A stretch of 64,000 nucleotides of DNA from Thermostichus sp047462415 (GCF_047462415.1 NZ_JANSJE010000009.1:62001-126000); one strand, 5' to 3'; shown: positions 40,597-50,287, counted from the first letter of the stretch. A program made the numbers and translations. Notes: a model not told the origin generated them from the letters alone.

Positions 40597-42057
40597 TCAG
40601 CAGCGGGGATCCCCGCAGAGCACCCAGGTATCTTTGCTGCCGCCCCCTTGGGAGGAGTTGACCACTAGGGATCCCTTTTTGAGGGCCACGCGGGTTAGGC
40701 CGCCGGGATGAACGTAGATCTCTTTGCCGTAGAGGATGTAGGGCCGCAGATCCACATGGCAGGGCTCCAGCCTCAGCCCCTCTCCCCAATCCACGAGGGT
40801 GGGCACGCGGGAAAGACACACAACGGGCTGGGCGATGTAGTTGCGGGGCTGGGCGCGGATTTTCTCGGCAAAAGCGGCCCGCTCCTCCGGTGTGGCCCGC
40901 GGTCCCATCAGCATGCCGTAGCCGCCCGACTCATTGGCCGCCTTCACCACCAACTTGTCCAGGTTCTCCAGCACATAAGCTTGATCCTTGGGATCCCAAC
41001 ACAAGTAGGTGGGCACATTGGGCAAAATCGCTTCTTCTCCCAGGTAGTAGCGGATCATCTGGGGCACATAGGCGTAGATGACCTTATCGTCTGCCACTCC
41101 TGTCCCCAAGGCATTGGCAATTGCCAGCCGACCCGAGCGATAGACCTCAAACAGGCCGGGTACCCCCAAGAGGGAATCGGGGCGAAAGACCAGCGGATCG
41201 ATGAAGTCATCGTCGATGCGGCGGTAGATTACATCCACCCGTTGCAGGCCCTTGGTGGTGCGCATCTGCAAATAGCCATCGGCCACCACCAAATCCCGTC
41301 CTTCCACCAGCTCCACCCCCATCTGCTGGGCCAGAAAAGAATGCTCGAAGTAGGCGGAGTTGTAGATGCCGGGGGTGAGCACCACCACTGTCGGGTTGGC
41401 CAGGTGCGGCGGCGTCAGATTGAGGAGGGTATCCAACAAGTGGCTGGGGTAGTCGTCCACCGGGCGGATCCCCATCGTGTTAAACAGCGAGGGAAAGGTG
41501 CTTTTCATCACCCGCCGGTTTTCCAGCACATAGGAAATGCCCGAGGGGCAGCGCAGGTTGTCTTCCAGCACGTACCAAGTCCCGTCCCGATCCCGCACCA
41601 GGTCGGTGCCGGTGACGTGGCACCAAATTCTCCCCGGCGGGTTGAGCCCAATACAAGGCCGCAGGAATCCTTTGGCCGTCTCGACCAGCTCAGCAGGGAT
41701 CACCCCATCCTTGAGGATCTTCTGGTCGTGATAGACGTCGTCGATAAACAGGTTCAGGGCATGGATGCGCTGCTTCAGGCCCTGCTCCAGCCGCTGCCAC
41801 TCAGAGGCTGAGACGATGCGGGGAATGATGTCGAAGGGGAAAATCCGCTCCGTGCCCTGGCTGTCGCCATAGACGTTGAAGGTTACCCCCATCTGAAAGA
41901 GGGCTGCCTGGGCCGCCGCTTGCCGCTGCTGCAGCTCTCCTTCTCCCAGCGAATGCAGGCGCTCAATCAGCGGGATCGCCTCAGGGCGAGGCCGACCGCG
42001 CCCCACAAACAGCTCATCGTAAAAACCTTCACCTGGGTCATAAGTATCAAAACGCAC
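40597..42057 (-). CDS. Circularly permuted ATP-grasp protein (DUF404/DUF407)
   Basis: The 486-residue product has the diagnostic segments FERIFPFDIIPRI-like (GTERIFPFDIIPRIVSASEW), KDGVIPAEL, GTWYVLEDNLRCPSGISYVLENR, IYNSAYFEHSFLAQQMGVELVEG and NESGGYGMLMGP. These proteins are predicted ATP-dependent carboxylate-amine ligases, functionally linked to alpha-E proteins. It is convergent with the gamma-CA gene, leaving only 9 bp between them, instead of forming the usual operon with the alpha-E gene. Confidence 0.9.
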   Translation of the reverse strand: MRFDTYDPGEGFYDELFVGRGRPRPEAIPLIERLHSLGEGELQQRQAAAQAALFQMGVTFNVYGDSQGTERIFPFDIIPRIVSASEWQRLEQGLKQRIHALNLFIDDVYHDQKILKDGVIPAELVETAKGFLRPCIGLNPPGRIWCHVTGTDLVRDRDGTWYVLEDNLRCPSGISYVLENRRVMKSTFPSLFNTMGIRPVDDYPSHLLDTLLNLTPPHLANPTVVVLTPGIYNSAYFEHSFLAQQMGVELVEGRDLVVADGYLQMRTTKGLQRVDVIYRRIDDDFIDPLVFRPDSLLGVPGLFEVYRSGRLAIANALGTGVADDKVIYAYVPQMIRYYLGEEAILPNVPTYLCWDPKDQAYVLENLDKLVVKAANESGGYGMLMGPRATPEERAAFAEKIRAQPRNYIAQPVVCLSRVPTLVDWGEGLRLEPCHVDLRPYILYGKEIYVHPGGLTRVALKKGSLVVNSSQGGGSKDTWVLCGDPRC

Positions 42058-42256
42058 GTCGGGATCCCTCGAACCCTACCCTGTTTTACTGTGGGCGGCT
42101 CTGGATTTGCCTAGTGTGCTTCCGGCTACTTTTACGGTTATCGTGGTGGAAGTTAGGACAGGGGGTATACCGGTTGCCCCCAGTCAGCCAGAGTTGTCAA
42201 GGTTTATGGTGGCGAGCGGTACTTTCTCAGCTTTGTTGTCAATGTAGTGTAGAGGA

Positions 42257-43021
42257 ATGAACCGGACACCCTCTTTTGTAAATCGGCCCCTCATCGGCGT
42301 TACTACCCCCAGCCGCAACGGCCAGGGAGATTTTGTGGCGCCGGGCCGCTATGTGGATGCCCTTCGCGCTGCTGGCGGGATCCCCGTTCTTTTTCCCCCA
42401 GGCGAAAGTGAGCCACAAGCGCTGCTGGCTGCGGTAGATGGGCTGGTGTTGACAGGAGGCGGCGACCTTTGCCCCAGCACCTACGGAGAGGATCCCCAAC
42501 ATCCCCAGGTGCGTCACGTCAGCGCCGAGCGGGATCGCTTTGAGATGGCCTTGGCGGCAGCCGCGCTGGCGCAAGGGATCCCGGTCTTGGGCATTTGTCG
42601 AGGGATGCAGTTGCTGAACGTGGTCAGCGGCGGCAAGCTGATCCCCCATGTGCCCGACGTGTACGACGAGCTGGATCATTTCAACCCCGCCGATCGCAAG
42701 CCCGTTCGCCACAGCGTCAGCCTCATCCGCTCCACCCGCCTGCAGCAAATTGTCGGCGTCGACGCAATCTCCGTAGTCTCTTGGCACCACCAGGCTGTTT
42801 GGGGGGTGCCGGCGGGCTGGCGTTTGGCTGCCTGTTCTCCCGACGAGCTCATCGAGGCCATCGAGCACGAAACCCATCCCTGGGCCATTGCCGTGCAGTG
42901 GCACCCCGAGTTCACCTTTGAAGAGGCTGAGCATTTTCGCCTGTTTCAGGCCTTTGTGCAGGCAGCGCTGCAGTTTTCGCCGCGCCTGGCCAGCCCTGAA
43001 GCAATGCCTCAGGTTGCCTAG
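42257..43021 (+). CDS. Class I glutamine amidotransferase-like hydrolase (peptidase C26, PuuD-like)
   Basis: The 254-residue product contains LVLTGGGDLCPSTYGE, the nucleophile elbow VLGICRGMQLLNV (Cys), SVVSWHHQAV and the catalytic His-Glu in AVQWHPEF. This is the gamma-glutamyl-gamma-aminobutyrate hydrolase family; substrates include gamma-glutamyl compounds. The start at 42257 follows a GAGGA. The ~200-bp gap before it, shared with the ATP-grasp gene, shows no further feature. Confidence 0.9.
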   Translation: MNRTPSFVNRPLIGVTTPSRNGQGDFVAPGRYVDALRAAGGIPVLFPPGESEPQALLAAVDGLVLTGGGDLCPSTYGEDPQHPQVRHVSAERDRFEMALAAAALAQGIPVLGICRGMQLLNVVSGGKLIPHVPDVYDELDHFNPADRKPVRHSVSLIRSTRLQQIVGVDAISVVSWHHQAVWGVPAGWRLAACSPDELIEAIEHETHPWAIAVQWHPEFTFEEAEHFRLFQAFVQAALQFSPRLASPEAMPQVA

Positions 43022-43123
43022 GGATCCTGTGCTGCTGCTGGAGAAGAGGCGGGGGCTTATCCCTCGCGATAGCCAGGGGAGAGCCCTTGCTATGCTTTGC
43101 CCAGTGCCCCCAAAAGAGGGCCT

Positions 43124-44311
43124 ATGAGCAGGAGACAGGCACTGGCTAGAGCAGTTCTGGGTGTCTTAGCTTTTTTCGGTTTAGGTTTTGGCTGTAGTCC
43201 CAGCCCTTGGCTGCGCCAGTTTGGCACCCCTTCCTCTGACGAGGCTCGCGCCATCGCAATTGATGGAAAGGGAAATATTTGGGTGGCGGGGGTAACGGAG
43301 GGAAGCTTTTTGGGCCAAAGCTCGGCAGGGGGTGGCGATGGTTTCTTGCGCAAGTACAATGCCTGGGGCCGAGAGCTCTGGACACGGCAGTTGGGCACCC
43401 CTGCTTTAGACGAAGTTGTGGCGGTGGCAGTGGACAGGAGAGGGAACACCTGGGTGGCAGGAGTGACCTACGGCGCTTTCCCTGGCTACAGCAATGCCGG
43501 CGCAAAAGACATCTTCCTGCGTAAGCACGATCCCCAGGGTCGGGAGCTCTGGACGCAGCAGTTGGGCGGTGCTGAGCCTGACCAGGTCACTGCCATTGCC
43601 GTGGATGGCAAGGGCAATGTCTGGGTAACCGGGAATAGCGGAGGCAAGAGCTTTGTGCGCCAATACAACGCTGACGGCAAACCGCTCTGGGTCCGCGAGC
43701 TAGGGGCCCAGGTCACTGCCCTGGCCGCCGATGGGGCAGGAAATCTCTGGATAGCCGGATTCGTCCGCGACCGCACAAGGGCTGGCGGCTTTGTCGGCCA
43801 GTATGATCCCAGCGGCAACCAGGTTTGGCTGCGCCAGTTTTCCAACAAAGGGGGCGACGGCACTCTTGCCATCGCTGTGGGAGAGGAGGGAAATGTTTGG
43901 GTGGCGGGCTATACCCAAGAGGCTCCTGCTGGCCAGGCCTTGCTCCAGGGGTACAGTGTCTTTGTGCGGCAGTATGATCCCTACGGCAACGAGCTCTGGA
44001 GCCGCCAATGGGACGGCGCGCAAGGGGAGCGCCCTCTGGCCATTGCCGTGGATAGGCTCGGAAGGGTCTGGGTGGCAGGATCCACCCAGGGGATCCCTGC
44101 AAGTCGCAGCGATGCCTTTGTCCGCCTCTACGATACCAACGGCGGCGAGCTCTGGCGCCACCAGTTCGGCAGCGCCGACTTCGACTGGATCCAGGCCATG
44201 GCGCTAGACCAAGAGGGCACCCTCGGGGTGGTAGGTGTAACCTGGGGATCCCTCGCCGGAGAGCCCCATGCTGGTCTGAAAGATGTCTTTGTGCTCAAGT
44301 ACGGCCGTTAG
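43124..44311 (+). CDS. Exported seven-repeat beta-propeller (SBBP) protein, putative lipoprotein
   Basis: The 395-residue product starts MSRRQALARAVLG, a twin-arginine-like signal, and has a Cys after the hydrophobic stretch (LGFGC, an imperfect lipobox). Seven repeats of ~47 residues follow, each with an (E/P)LW-x-x-Q-(L/F)G unit, an IA(I/V)D-x-x-GN(I/V)W(V)AG strand pair and an FLRKY/FVRQYD-type edge. This fits SBBP beta-propeller repeats and predicts a complete seven-bladed propeller outside the cytoplasmic membrane. A start at 43097 is possible but would mask the signal. Ligand unknown. Confidence 0.85.
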   Translation: MSRRQALARAVLGVLAFFGLGFGCSPSPWLRQFGTPSSDEARAIAIDGKGNIWVAGVTEGSFLGQSSAGGGDGFLRKYNAWGRELWTRQLGTPALDEVVAVAVDRRGNTWVAGVTYGAFPGYSNAGAKDIFLRKHDPQGRELWTQQLGGAEPDQVTAIAVDGKGNVWVTGNSGGKSFVRQYNADGKPLWVRELGAQVTALAADGAGNLWIAGFVRDRTRAGGFVGQYDPSGNQVWLRQFSNKGGDGTLAIAVGEEGNVWVAGYTQEAPAGQALLQGYSVFVRQYDPYGNELWSRQWDGAQGERPLAIAVDRLGRVWVAGSTQGIPASRSDAFVRLYDTNGGELWRHQFGSADFDWIQAMALDQEGTLGVVGVTWGSLAGEPHAGLKDVFVLKYGR

Positions 44312-44623
44312 ATTGACACCCCCACCGCCTCAAGGCGTAGGGTTCTCACGTAGTTCAAACAGGCGCTGTCAAGACGCCTCTAGACAGTCCCCTCAGGAAA
44401 AGCCCTGCTCGCGTCAGCAGGACGGCGTCCTCTCGCGTCTCGGACGCCTGCACCAGTCGGTTTTTTTCACCGTGATTAGCTGCTGGCCTGGGAACGGTAC
44501 GCCTTTTCGGCAAGTATACCCTTGGCAATTACGAGCTTTTCCGCTCCCCACGCAAGTGCGGGGCTACCAAGCTATCCTTCTGTGTAGTCTCAAGGAGATG
44601 GCGGGGCGCCTGGCGCTGGCTCT
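44312..44623. mobile_element. Possible IS200/IS605-like non-coding remnant
   Basis: CCCACCGCC-TCAA-GGCG (about 44321-44337) forms an imperfect hairpin next to ACGTAGTTCAAAC. Further on are a copy of the TCGCGTCAGC element (44409-44427), a T-run at ~44461-44467, and a second hairpin, CCCCACGCAAGTGCGGGG (about 44548-44565). Hairpin ends of this kind are typical of IS200/IS605 elements, but there is no transposase or TnpB gene. Low confidence; no other gene is seen in this 312-bp gap. Confidence 0.35.
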
Positions 44624-46834
44624 ATGCACCGGATAGCTGCTTTGCCGGGGGGATGGGATCCTTCCCAAGGTGGGGTCATTTTCCTGGAGCAGGATCCTGC
44701 GCCCATCGTTGTCCTGTCGGCAGCCGACACGGATCTGACAGCCTTGAGCGCAGCCATGCGCTTGGTGCCGGCTGATTTCCCGGCGGTGCGGGCGGCTAAC
44801 CTCTTGCAGTTGCAACAGCCTCTCAGCATCGACGACTACGCCGAGAAGGTGTTGCGGCAAGCTCAGGTGGTGCTCCTGCGCCTGTTGGGGGGAAGGGCCT
44901 ACTGGAGCTATGGTCTGGAGGTGGCCAAAGAGGTAGCGGCAGCAGCGGGAGCCACCCTGATTGTGATCCCTGGGGATGACCGCCCCGATTGGGATTTGGT
45001 TAGCCACTCCACCGTGCCCCTGACAGTGGCAGACCGGGTGTGGCAGTACTGGCTGGAAGGAGGGGCAGCCAATGTGGCGGCTTGCTTGAAATTCTTGGCC
45101 AGGGAGTTTCTGGGACAGGAGTACGCCGTGCCAGAGCCGCAGGTGCTGCCCCGGCTGGGGATCTACCATCCCCCCCTATCCCCCCTCAGGGATCCCCAGG
45201 CCCCCAAGGTAGGGATCCTGCTCTACCGGGCCCATGTTTTGGCGGGGAATACGCAGCCAATAGATGCCCTGGCCAACGCCCTGCAGGAGCGGGGGTTGCA
45301 GCCGCTGTGTCTGTACACCTATGGCCTGCAGGAACCGGACTTGCCGCAGGCCATCCGGGAGCACTTCGGCGGCCAAATTGAACTTTTGTTGAACACCACC
45401 AGCTTTTCCCTGGCCCGCCTGGAGAGCGAGCAGCCCGATGTCCGCCTCTGGCAGGAGCTGGATGTGCCGGTTGTGCAGGTGGTCTTGAGCAGTGGGTCGC
45501 GGGAGCGCTGGGAGAACTCCACTCGGGGCTTGGGGGCGCGGGATCTGGCCATGAACGTGGTGCTGCCGGAGGTGGACGGCCGCATCCTCAGCCGCGCCAT
45601 CTCGTTCAAGACGGTTCAACAGTGGGATCCCCGCCTGCAGACGGAGATCATGGCCTATGAGGCTGTGCCGGATCGGGTGGCGTTTGTGGCCGAGCTGGCG
45701 GCCAACTGGGTAAAGCTGCGGCGCACTCCTGCCAACCAGCGCCGTCTAGCCTTGATTTTGGCCAACTACCCCAGCCGGGATGGACGGCTGGCCAATGGGG
45801 TAGGGTTGGATACACCGGCAAGCTGCGTCGAGATCCTCAAGGCCCTGGCGCAAGCCGACTACCGCGCCTGTCCACTGCCCCAGAGCGGAGATGAGCTCAT
45901 CCGCTGGCTAACCCAGGGCCAAACCTATGATCCGCTGGGATCCCTACGCCCGGCGCGGCAGGTGCTGCCGGCTGCCCTCTACCGGGAGTGGTTTGCCCAG
46001 TTGCCCGCCGCCGTCCAGGACAATCTAGTGCGGCAGTGGGGGGATCCGCCCGCCCACGACATCCCCATTGTCGGCCTGCAGTTGGAGCATGTTTTTGTCG
46101 GCCTCCAGCCGCCGCGGGGCTACGACCAGGATCCTGCTTTGAACTACCATGCCCCGGATCTGGCGCCGCCCCACGAGTACCTCGCCTTTTACCTGTGGCT
46201 GCGGCAAGCGTTTGGCGTGCAGGCGGTGGTGCATGTGGGCAAGCACGGCAACCTAGAGTGGCTGCCTGGCAAGGGATCCGCCCTTTCAGCCACCTGCTAC
46301 CCAGAAATAGCCTTGGGGCCTCTGCCCCACTTCTACCCCTTCATCGTCAACGATCCTGGCGAGGGATCCCAGGCCAAGCGGCGGGCTCAGGCTGTCATCC
46401 TCGACCACCTCACCCCGCCCTTAACCCGCGCCGAGCTCTACGGGCCCTTGGCGGAACTGGAGCGGCTGATGGACGAGTACTACGAGGCCCAGCAGATGGA
46501 TCCTGGGCGCTGCCCGCTGATCCGCGCCCAGATCCAGGAGCTTGCCTGCCGAGAGCACATCGACTTGCAGTTCAACCTGGATAAGGAAGAAGACTGGGGC
46601 CGCCTCGATGGCTACCTCTGCGAGCTCAAGGAATCCCAGATCCGAGATGGACTGCACATCTTTGGCCGCACCCCCACTGGCGAGCAACTGGTGGATCTCC
46701 TGCTAGCCCTGGCCCGCTACCCGGGCTCTGGCCAGTTGGGCCTTACGCAGGCCATCGCCCGCGACTGGGGTTGGGACTGGGATCCCCTAGCTGCCGACCT
46801 CACGGATCCCTGGCCGGACAAACCGCCGGCCTAA
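44624..46834 (+). CDS. cobN: CobN-like cobaltochelatase large subunit, lacking the C-terminal part
   Basis: The 736-residue product matches the N-terminal two thirds of CobN/ChlH-family chelatases: LLRLLGGRAYWSYGLE, VGILLYRAHVLAGNTQPIDALANAL, YPSRDGRLANGVGLDTPAS, VGLQLEHVFVGLQPPRG and VVHVGKHGNLEWLPGKGSALS. Normal CobN is ~1,200-1,300 residues and continues for ~500 residues after HIFGRTPTGEQLVDLLLALAR. Here a stop at 46834 is followed at once by the GC-rich repeat and an unrelated gene. It may be a truncated relic, or one half of a split gene whose other half lies elsewhere. Confidence 0.85.
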   Translation: MHRIAALPGGWDPSQGGVIFLEQDPAPIVVLSAADTDLTALSAAMRLVPADFPAVRAANLLQLQQPLSIDDYAEKVLRQAQVVLLRLLGGRAYWSYGLEVAKEVAAAAGATLIVIPGDDRPDWDLVSHSTVPLTVADRVWQYWLEGGAANVAACLKFLAREFLGQEYAVPEPQVLPRLGIYHPPLSPLRDPQAPKVGILLYRAHVLAGNTQPIDALANALQERGLQPLCLYTYGLQEPDLPQAIREHFGGQIELLLNTTSFSLARLESEQPDVRLWQELDVPVVQVVLSSGSRERWENSTRGLGARDLAMNVVLPEVDGRILSRAISFKTVQQWDPRLQTEIMAYEAVPDRVAFVAELAANWVKLRRTPANQRRLALILANYPSRDGRLANGVGLDTPASCVEILKALAQADYRACPLPQSGDELIRWLTQGQTYDPLGSLRPARQVLPAALYREWFAQLPAAVQDNLVRQWGDPPAHDIPIVGLQLEHVFVGLQPPRGYDQDPALNYHAPDLAPPHEYLAFYLWLRQAFGVQAVVHVGKHGNLEWLPGKGSALSATCYPEIALGPLPHFYPFIVNDPGEGSQAKRRAQAVILDHLTPPLTRAELYGPLAELERLMDEYYEAQQMDPGRCPLIRAQIQELACREHIDLQFNLDKEEDWGRLDGYLCELKESQIRDGLHIFGRTPTGEQLVDLLLALARYPGSGQLGLTQAIARDWGWDWDPLAADLTDPWPDKPPA

Positions 46835-46877
46835 AAGTCGCTACCGAATTGCAAGGGAAAGCTCGCCGCCTCAATCC

Positions 46878-46950
46878 CTAGCCCCCCTCTCCCTCAGGGA
46901 GAGGGGACGGGGGTGAGGGACGCTCTGGGAGAGGGGCCGGGGGTGAGGGG
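46878..46950. repeat. GC-rich dispersed repeat after the cobN stop
   Basis: CCCCCTCTCCCTCA-GGGAGAGGGG forms a hairpin, followed by ACGGGGGTGAGGG and a second GGGAGAGGGGCCGGGGGTGAGGGG unit. It fills most of the 148 bp between the cobN stop and the convergent RRM gene. Confidence 0.88.
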
Positions 46951-46982
46951 CAAACTCAAACCGAGAAGCCTCAGCAGGCGTT

Positions 46983-47303
46983 CTAATAGCGAGATTGGAA
47001 GTTGCGCCGCCGCTCGCCGCCGTTGGCGTTACCAGAGCGGAAGCCTGAGGTGGGGCGTTCTTCCCGCGGACGAGCCTTGTTGACCTTGAGGTCGCGGCCC
47101 ATCCATTCTGCGCCATCCAGAGCGGCAATAGCAGCCTGCTCTTCGGCCTCAGAACTCATTTCCACAAACCCAAAACCGCGGATGCGACCCGTCTCCCGGT
47201 CGGTGGGGATCTGCACCCGCTTCACAGAACCGTACTCGGCAAAAACAGCGGTCAAATCCGCTTCTGTCACCTTAAAGGAAAGGTTGCCTACATAAATCGA
47301 CAT
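46983..47303 (-). CDS. rbp: RRM-type RNA-binding protein (Rbp family)
   Basis: The 106-residue product is one RNA-recognition motif, with RNP2 IYVGNL at residue 3 and RNP1 RGFGFVEM at ~43, plus a short Gly/Arg-rich tail (GGERRRNFQSRY). Cyanobacterial Rbp proteins are often cold-induced and glycine-tailed. The upstream region to valS (245 bp) contains an AT-rich leader, including AAAATTAACTCGAG, consistent with a long regulated 5' leader, though no specific element was identified. Confidence 0.92.
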   Translation of the reverse strand: MSIYVGNLSFKVTEADLTAVFAEYGSVKRVQIPTDRETGRIRGFGFVEMSSEAEEQAAIAALDGAEWMGRDLKVNKARPREERPTSGFRSGNANGGERRRNFQSRY

Positions 47304-47548
47304 CGACGATCTCCGAAAGAGAGAGGAACAAAGGGCGAGATATTCGGAGAGCCGTCTGCCAATACAAAACGTGAAAACCCGTCAAGACCAGAAGAACCGA
47401 ACGCTACAACCGACATTTATCTCGAGTTAATTTTCATCATAACACAGAGATGGGGGATGGTCACTCCCCTTGCACAAAAATAGCAAAATAGCCGGTGCTA
47501 TTCGGCTGCCCAGGTCAAGAGCCCCAAAGGAGAGCGCTCCCCGTTGCC

Positions 47549-50287
47549 CTAGCCCAACTTTTCCAGGCGGGCTTGCAAGAGCTGCATCTGGGCCTCCAGC
47601 TCCGCCAGTTGCTCGCGGCTAGCCTGCACCACTTCCGGGTTGGCCCGACTGAGGAAACTGGGGTTCTCCAGGCGGGCGCGGATCCCTTGAGCCTCTTTTT
47701 CCAGCTTGGCCAGATCTTTTTGCACTTTAGCCCGCAGCGCCTCCACATCCACCAGCCCCGCCAAGGGCACCAGCACCTGCACCGTGCCCACTACGGCAGC
47801 CGCCACCTGCTTGGGCTCCGTGGCCAGGGATCCCGTAATTTCTAGGGACTCGGCCTTGGCCAGATCGCGGATGTAGGCTTGAGCGGCGGTGAGGATCCGC
47901 TGCTCGTCGGGATCCTCGGTAACCAGCAGAGCCGTGATGGTTTGATGGGGCTTAAGGCCAGCCTCTGCCCGCAGGTTGCGCAAGCTGCTGATGGTCTGGA
48001 TCACCAGGCCGAACTCCCGCTCCAGTTGAGGGTCAACCCAGTTAGGGTCAGGGGCGGGATAGGGCTGGACGGAGATGGAGGTGGCTTGGTTGGCCTGGGT
48101 GAGGAGCTGCCAGACTTCTTCGGTGACGTGGGGCATCCAGGGGTGCAGCAGCCGGAGGATGGTCTCCAGCACAGTGGCCAACACCTGCTGTGCCGTGCGC
48201 TTGGAGGTCGGGTCTTCTCCCCGCAGCCGCGGCTTGGCCAGCTCGATGTACCAGTCGCAGAAGTCATCCCAAATCAGGGAATACAAGAGCCGCGCCCCCT
48301 CGCCCAGGCCGTAGGCTTCCAGCTCTTCGATAACCTGGGTGGCCGTGGAGTGCAGCCGCGACAGGATCCAGCGATCGGCCAGCTCCAGCGCTGCGGGGGC
48401 AGGGGATCCCAGTTGGGCGGGGGTCTGCCCCTCCAGGTTCAGGAGCACAAAGCGGGAGGCGTTCCAGATCTTGTTGGCGAAGTTGCGGGCTGCTTCCACG
48501 CTGGCGCTCTCGCCGGTCTTGCGGTCGTAGGCCAGGCGGATATCCTGCCCTGCCCCCACCACTTCTTTAACCAAAGCGTAGCGCAGGGCGTCGGTGCCGT
48601 ATTTGTCCAAAAGCTCGATGGGATCGATGCCGTTGCCCTTGGACTTGGACATTTTCGCCCCCTGCTCGTCCCGCACCAGGCCGTTGATGTAGACATCCTT
48701 GAAGGGGATCTGGCCGGTAAACTGCACTCCCATCATGGCCATGCGGGCCACCCAGAAAAAGATGATGTCGAAGCCCGTGGACATGAGGGAATTGGGGTAG
48801 TAGCGCTTGAAGTCCTCTGTCTCTTCCGGCCAGCCCAGCGTGGAAAAAGGCCACAGAGCGGAGCTAAACCAGGTGTCCAACACATCGGGATCCCGCTCCA
48901 GCCGCTCGAGGGCCGGGCCAAACTTCTCCCGTGCCTTAGCCCAGGCCTCTTCGGCATTGCGGGCCACCACAAAAGCCTGGGGATCCTCAGGGATCTGACC
49001 GTCGATGACCGGATACCAGGCCGGGATCTGGTGCCCCCACCACAGTTGCCGCGAGATGCACCAGGGGCGCAGCTTCTCCAGCCAGCCGGTGTAAACCTTG
49101 GTCCAGCGCTCCGGAATAAAGCGGGGGTTGTGGTGTTCCCGCTCCTCCTGCAAGCAGCGGGCCCCCATCCCCGAGACATCGCAAAACCATTGAATGGAGA
49201 GCAGCGGCTCGATGGGCACGCCCCCGCGGTCGCTGTAGGGCACGCTGTGGGTGTACTCTTCCACCTTCTCCAGCAGACCGTGCTCGGCAAACCACTGCAC
49301 CACCTTCTCGCGGGCGACAAAGCGATCCAGACCGGTGAAGGGATCCCCGTTCTCGTTGAGGGTGCCGTCCTTGTTGAGAATGTTGATAAAGGGCAACTGG
49401 TGGCGACGGCCCATCTCAAAGTCGTTGGGATCGTGGGCTGGGGTAACTTTGACACAGCCGGAGCCAAAGGAGGGATCCACGTACTCGTCGGCGATGATGG
49501 GGATAAGGCGATCCTTGATGGGCAGCCGCACAAACTGGCCAATGAGATGGCGGTAGCGCTCGTCTTGCGGGTGGACCGCCACGGCTGTATCCCCCAGCAT
49601 CGTCTCGGGGCGGGTGGTGGCCACCACCAGGTACTGGTTGGGATCCGCGGCCAAGGGATAGCGGAAATGCCAGAGGTGGCCCTTGACCTCTTTGTTGTCC
49701 ACCTCAATGTCGGAGACTGCCGACTGGGTGGCCGGACACCAGTTGACCAAATACTCACCCCGGTAAATTAGCCCTGCTTCGTAGAGGCGGACAAAGGCTT
49801 CCGTAACTGCCCGGCTCAGCCCCTCATCGAGAGTAAAGCGATCCCGCGTCCAGTCCAGCGACAGGCCCAGGCGCCGCAGTTGGCTTTTGATGGTGCCCTG
49901 GGATTGCTCCTTCCAGGCCCAGGCCCGCTCCAGAAAAGCCTCGCGGCCCAGGTCAAAGCGGCTCTTGCCCTCCTGGCGCAGTTGGTTTTCCAGGATGGTG
50001 TGCACGGCAATGCTGGCATGATCCGTACCGGGCAGCCAGAGGACGTTGTAGCCGCGCATGCGCTTGTAGCGCACCACCACATCCGGCAGGGTAAAGGCAA
50101 AGGCATGGCCCATGTGTAGGCTGCCGGTGACGTTGGGCGGGGGCAGCACCATGCTGAAGGCTTCTCCCGGCGCCTTGGGATCCGCTACGTAGAACCCCTT
50201 TTCCTCCCAAAAGCGCTGCCACTTCGGCTCGGTGTCAAAGGGGTTGTACTGGCTGGGCAGATGGGCGAGGGCAGGTGCAGCAGTCAT
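47549..50287 (-). CDS. valS: Valyl-tRNA synthetase
   Basis: ValRS is a class I aminoacyl-tRNA synthetase with editing domain. The 912-residue product has the HIGH-type motif LHMGHAF (58-61), the editing domain (VATTRPETMLGDTAVAVHP), the KMSKS motif (AKMSKSKGNGIDP), the anticodon-binding domain and the C-terminal coiled coil typical of ValRS (VEALRAKVQKDLAKLEKEAQGI...). Full length. Confidence 0.98.
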   Translation of the reverse strand: MTAAPALAHLPSQYNPFDTEPKWQRFWEEKGFYVADPKAPGEAFSMVLPPPNVTGSLHMGHAFAFTLPDVVVRYKRMRGYNVLWLPGTDHASIAVHTILENQLRQEGKSRFDLGREAFLERAWAWKEQSQGTIKSQLRRLGLSLDWTRDRFTLDEGLSRAVTEAFVRLYEAGLIYRGEYLVNWCPATQSAVSDIEVDNKEVKGHLWHFRYPLAADPNQYLVVATTRPETMLGDTAVAVHPQDERYRHLIGQFVRLPIKDRLIPIIADEYVDPSFGSGCVKVTPAHDPNDFEMGRRHQLPFINILNKDGTLNENGDPFTGLDRFVAREKVVQWFAEHGLLEKVEEYTHSVPYSDRGGVPIEPLLSIQWFCDVSGMGARCLQEEREHHNPRFIPERWTKVYTGWLEKLRPWCISRQLWWGHQIPAWYPVIDGQIPEDPQAFVVARNAEEAWAKAREKFGPALERLERDPDVLDTWFSSALWPFSTLGWPEETEDFKRYYPNSLMSTGFDIIFFWVARMAMMGVQFTGQIPFKDVYINGLVRDEQGAKMSKSKGNGIDPIELLDKYGTDALRYALVKEVVGAGQDIRLAYDRKTGESASVEAARNFANKIWNASRFVLLNLEGQTPAQLGSPAPAALELADRWILSRLHSTATQVIEELEAYGLGEGARLLYSLIWDDFCDWYIELAKPRLRGEDPTSKRTAQQVLATVLETILRLLHPWMPHVTEEVWQLLTQANQATSISVQPYPAPDPNWVDPQLEREFGLVIQTISSLRNLRAEAGLKPHQTITALLVTEDPDEQRILTAAQAYIRDLAKAESLEITGSLATEPKQVAAAVVGTVQVLVPLAGLVDVEALRAKVQKDLAKLEKEAQGIRARLENPSFLSRANPEVVQASREQLAELEAQMQLLQARLEKLG

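Noticed and set aside
44624..46834. CobN frame broken by a simple frameshift
   Set aside because: No frame downstream of 46834 encodes the missing C-terminal domain; the next 148 bp are repeat and then the convergent RRM gene.
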